Origin: Polyangia bacterium
GTDB taxonomy: Bacteria; Myxococcota_A; Polyangia; Polyangiales; Polyangiaceae
DNA length: 9,083 nt
Reading direction: 5' to 3'
NCBI GenBank assembly: GCA_030433055.1
Contig: JAUILJ010000253.1
Coordinates: forward strand, 1-9,083
The notes beneath the pieces are model-generated. The model was not told where the DNA came from, searched no databases, and saw only the letters and a list, made by a program, of their open reading frames with translations. Position numbers and translations under genes: made by a program. Positions 7,477-9,083 of the stretch are shown in pieces (positions within the stretch are counted from its first letter, which is position 1; each line of letters opens with the position of its first letter).

Positions 7477-7495
7477 GCCCGCGCCGGGAGCGGGC
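7477..7495. terminator. GC hairpin between convergent genes, possible terminator
   Basis: GCCCGC (7477-7482) and GCGGGC (7490-7495) are exact inverse complements with a 7-base loop. It sits 10 bases past the DUF4340 stop and 16 bases past the stop of the opposing gene, where a shared terminator would be expected. No T-run follows on either strand, so intrinsic termination is not established. A 6-bp GC stem is also easy to find by chance in such GC-rich DNA. Confidence 0.35.
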
Positions 7496-7511
7496 CCCGA
7501 CGCGGTGGATG

Positions 7512-7997
7512 CTAGTTGGGGAGGCTCTTCTTGGCGCTTCGTTTGTAGATGCGGTCCCAGCCGGAACGATACGTGTCCGTCGCGACCTGGGCTGGCCCAG
7601 TGCTCGTGAGGCGCTCATGAGAGCTGGTCCGGGGCGCCCGCTTGGGGGTGTCGGTTGCCGGAGCCTGGGACGCCAGCTGACTCTCCACGTCGAACAACGC
7701 AGGCGACTCGGCACGCTGCTTGAGCTTCACCACTTCCCCAAGGATCGGTTTGCCCTCCTCGAGCGGGCGGACAGCGCCGATCTGGAGTGTGTCGTCCTTG
7801 GCTCGCACGACGTTCATGCCCTTGCCGTCCTCGGTTGGCCCGGTGACGAGGACCACGTCTTGACCAACGGCTTTCGGCTTGCCCGCGGGCTCCACGCGCT
7901 CGACGCTCACCGTGTCGACGTTGGACGTCTTGGTGAGCTTTGCGTCTTTGGTCGCCGATTGGGCTCGAGGAACGCGACCGCTCCGACGGGCTGTCAT
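7512..7997 (-). CDS. Conserved-looking small protein of unknown function
   Basis: The product has 161 residues, and I do not recognise a named family. The N-terminus (1-25) is basic and hydrophilic with no signal peptide or membrane segment, so the protein is probably cytoplasmic. Residues ~46-108 look like a compact beta-rich domain: 'VVLVTGPTEDGKGMNVVRA', 'IGAVRPLEEGKPILGEVVKL', 'ALFDVESQL'. Residues 109-138 are a low-complexity Pro/Ser/Thr linker. A short tail (142-161) carries 'YRSGWDRIYKRSAKK' and looks like a separate basic motif. Codon use has strong G/C third positions in this frame, as in the neighbours. A weak AGG-type Shine-Dalgarno lies 7 bases before ATG 7997. It lies 51 bases downstream of the beta-barrel-like gene on the same strand and could be the last gene of that unit, and it converges on the ABC operon. 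Function should be left as unknown. Confidence 0.75.
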   Translation of the reverse strand: MTARRSGRVPRAQSATKDAKLTKTSNVDTVSVERVEPAGKPKAVGQDVVLVTGPTEDGKGMNVVRAKDDTLQIGAVRPLEEGKPILGEVVKLKQRAESPALFDVESQLASQAPATDTPKRAPRTSSHERLTSTGPAQVATDTYRSGWDRIYKRSAKKSLPN

Positions 7998-8048
7998 ATC
8001 CCAACCTACCTAGCACACCGCGCGGCCCCGAGTGAGCGTGGCGTGTGA

Positions 8049-8918
8049 CTAGTCACGATTGCGACCCGGTTGGGGATCGCGTGGCGGCACGACGGGCGGT
8101 TCGCCCAGCAAGCGGAGGCTCAGGCCGAGCCGATAGTCAGTGTAGTCGTCGGCGCCCCACTGCCAGCGGTACTGGATCTGTGACTCCGCCAGGATCATCA
8201 CCGGCCCGAAGTCGAAACCGAGCTTCGCGCGAGCGAAGGGCGCGTAGATGCCGAAGCCGAGGTCATGGTCGCGATTGTCGATCAGGAATTCGAAGCCCAG
8301 ATCGATACCAAAGTGGGAGAGAGGGCCTAGCGCGCCGAAGCTCACGTTCATCGGCAGCCCCCCGCCCGCGCCCTCGGTAGACGTCCAGTATTCGAACCCG
8401 GCGTCTGCGCCGATCACTCCACCAAAGAGCCCCTTGCGTTTGCCCTGGAGTGCGGAGAAATCGAGACGGCCGTACCAACCCTGCTCGATTCCTGGAGTCG
8501 CGACGCTCCCCCCGGCCAGGGAGATCCCCGCGCGCAAGTCGTCGGGTGGTCTGACGCCAGTCTTTCGCTTGCGGCGCAGCGTCAAGACGTCGGTCTCTTT
8601 TTTCACGCGGTAATGTGCGTCGCGGAGCTCCTGTCCGGCCTGCCCTCGGTCCTTGCCAGGCGCTGGCTCAGCCTCGCCAGGGCCGGCCACGACCAGCGGC
8701 GGCTCAGGGGGTGCCCCCTCCACGCCCCCGTCGGGCGCGGGCTGAGCCGTTGTGTCGACCGGAGGAGCGCCGTCATCGGTCGCGGCGTCTGGCTCCGGAG
8801 CGGAGGCGTCGGCCCCGGCGGTCGCTCCTTCTCCCACTTGGCCAAAGACCAGGGGGGGGTGTGCAAGCCACGCAAGGAACGCGACGAAGCAAGCGATACA
8901 CGCTGGTCCTTTGCTCAT
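8049..8918 (-). CDS. Predicted secreted/outer-membrane beta-barrel-like protein
   Basis: The product has 289 residues. Residues 1-26 are a signal peptide: 'MSKGPACIACFVAFLAWLAH' through 'LVFG', with cleavage likely before Gln27. Residues 27-95 are an Ala/Pro/Asp/Gly-rich linker. Residues ~96-123 are basic ('YRVKKETDVLTLRRKRKTG'). From ~127 to 272 there are about eight alternating polar/hydrophobic strands, for example 'LRAGISLAGG', 'WYGRLDFSALQG', 'FGIDLGFEFLIDN', 'ARAKLGFDFGPVMILAESQI' and 'DYRLGLSLRLLG'. These are rich in Gly and in aromatic residues near strand ends. This suggests a small outer-membrane barrel whose last strand ends before a Pro-rich tail (273-289), but no named family is recognised. 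The start lies 4 bases after the stop of the SH3b gene, so the two are very likely co-transcribed; no strong Shine-Dalgarno is present. A run of eight C sits in the signal-peptide codons (8852-8859). Confidence 0.8.
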   Translation of the reverse strand: MSKGPACIACFVAFLAWLAHPPLVFGQVGEGATAGADASAPEPDAATDDGAPPVDTTAQPAPDGGVEGAPPEPPLVVAGPGEAEPAPGKDRGQAGQELRDAHYRVKKETDVLTLRRKRKTGVRPPDDLRAGISLAGGSVATPGIEQGWYGRLDFSALQGKRKGLFGGVIGADAGFEYWTSTEGAGGGLPMNVSFGALGPLSHFGIDLGFEFLIDNRDHDLGFGIYAPFARAKLGFDFGPVMILAESQIQYRWQWGADDYTDYRLGLSLRLLGEPPVVPPRDPQPGRNRD

Positions 8919-8922
8919 GCGA

Positions 8923-9083
8923 CTACATGCCGATGGCGTCTTTGTAGACCCAGCCTTCGCTACCGGAGGCGTCGTACTTGATACGGTACCAATTGTCGCT
9001 CTTGCCCGTGACGGTTACCCGAGTACCGAGCAGGATGCTGGCGACGCGGTTGCCGTCCTTGTTGGGCTTGTCACGGATGACCG
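8923..9083 (-). CDS. SH3b-domain protein, C-terminal fragment (runs off the right edge)
   Basis: Reading leftwards from the window edge, this frame gives 52 complete codons before TAG at 8925-8923. The peptide holds most of a bacterial SH3 (SH3b) domain: 'VIRDKPNKDGNRVASILLGT' then 'RVTVTGKSDNWYRIKYD' and 'SEGWVYKDAIGM'. The pattern of a short strand with 'RDKP', a 'LLGTRV' turn, 'WYRIKY' and terminal 'GWVYKDAI' is classic for SH3b domains, which bind peptidoglycan or proteins in the envelope. The domain ends exactly at the C-terminus. The beginning of the protein and any other domain are outside the window. The beta-barrel-like gene starts 4 bases downstream, which suggests an envelope-related operon. 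Confidence 0.85.
   Translation of the reverse strand, partial: VIRDKPNKDGNRVASILLGTRVTVTGKSDNWYRIKYDASGSEGWVYKDAIGM

Noticed and set aside
7509..8048. 179-residue plus-strand frame opposite the small unknown protein
   Set aside because: The minus-strand frame has a better start, a plausible core domain, and same-strand spacing with the barrel-like gene; the plus-strand product is Arg/Leu-rich without recognisable features.
8045..8056. 12-base perfect palindrome GTGACTAGTCAC covering the stop codon of the barrel-like gene
   Set aside because: About two such palindromes are expected by chance in 9 kb, and no second copy or operator context was seen.

Overview
This is a gene-dense, high-GC stretch of bacterial chromosome with strong G/C preference at third codon positions. 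The content fits a myxobacterium: an FGE-sulfatase-fold putative lipoprotein with a Pro/Ala linker, an SH3b protein, Ala/Pro/Asp-rich secreted proteins and a multi-PAS sensor. A Polyangiales-type assignment is my inference from style, not from a marker gene. I see no tRNA, rRNA, CRISPR array, insertion sequence or phage gene, and no gene-free stretch longer than about 135 bases.

Layout. Positions 1-541 (minus) hold the N-terminal 180 residues of a PAS-domain sensor that runs off the left edge. Positions 586-1683 (minus) encode an exported protein, probably a lipoprotein, with an FGE-sulfatase/SUMF1-like domain that lacks the catalytic cysteines of true formylglycine-generating enzymes. A 131-base divergent gap follows. 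Positions 1815-7466 (plus) form a tight four-gene operon: an ABC ATPase, an ABC-2 permease of the GldF type, a GldG-type membrane-anchored periplasmic protein, and a 740-residue DUF4340-type membrane-anchored protein. Each junction inside the operon is a stop/start overlap of 1-4 bases. The operon converges, across 45 bases holding a GC hairpin, on a three-gene minus-strand block at 7512-9083: a C-terminal SH3b fragment, a predicted outer-membrane beta-barrel-like protein, and a small unknown protein.

How the genes may work together. The four-gene operon is best read as one inner-membrane machine. The ATPase and permease form the ABC core. The GldG-like and DUF4340 proteins would be large periplasmic partners, each held by transmembrane segments. 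The substrate is unknown. Such 'Gld-type' ABC operons are widespread, and in Bacteroidetes the ABC part is linked to gliding. An FGE-fold protein, the fold also used by the gliding lipoproteins GldJ and GldK, sits divergently beside this operon. That is the most interesting contextual signal here, although FGE-fold proteins are common in myxobacteria and the pairing may be coincidental. The right-hand block looks like an unrelated envelope cluster.
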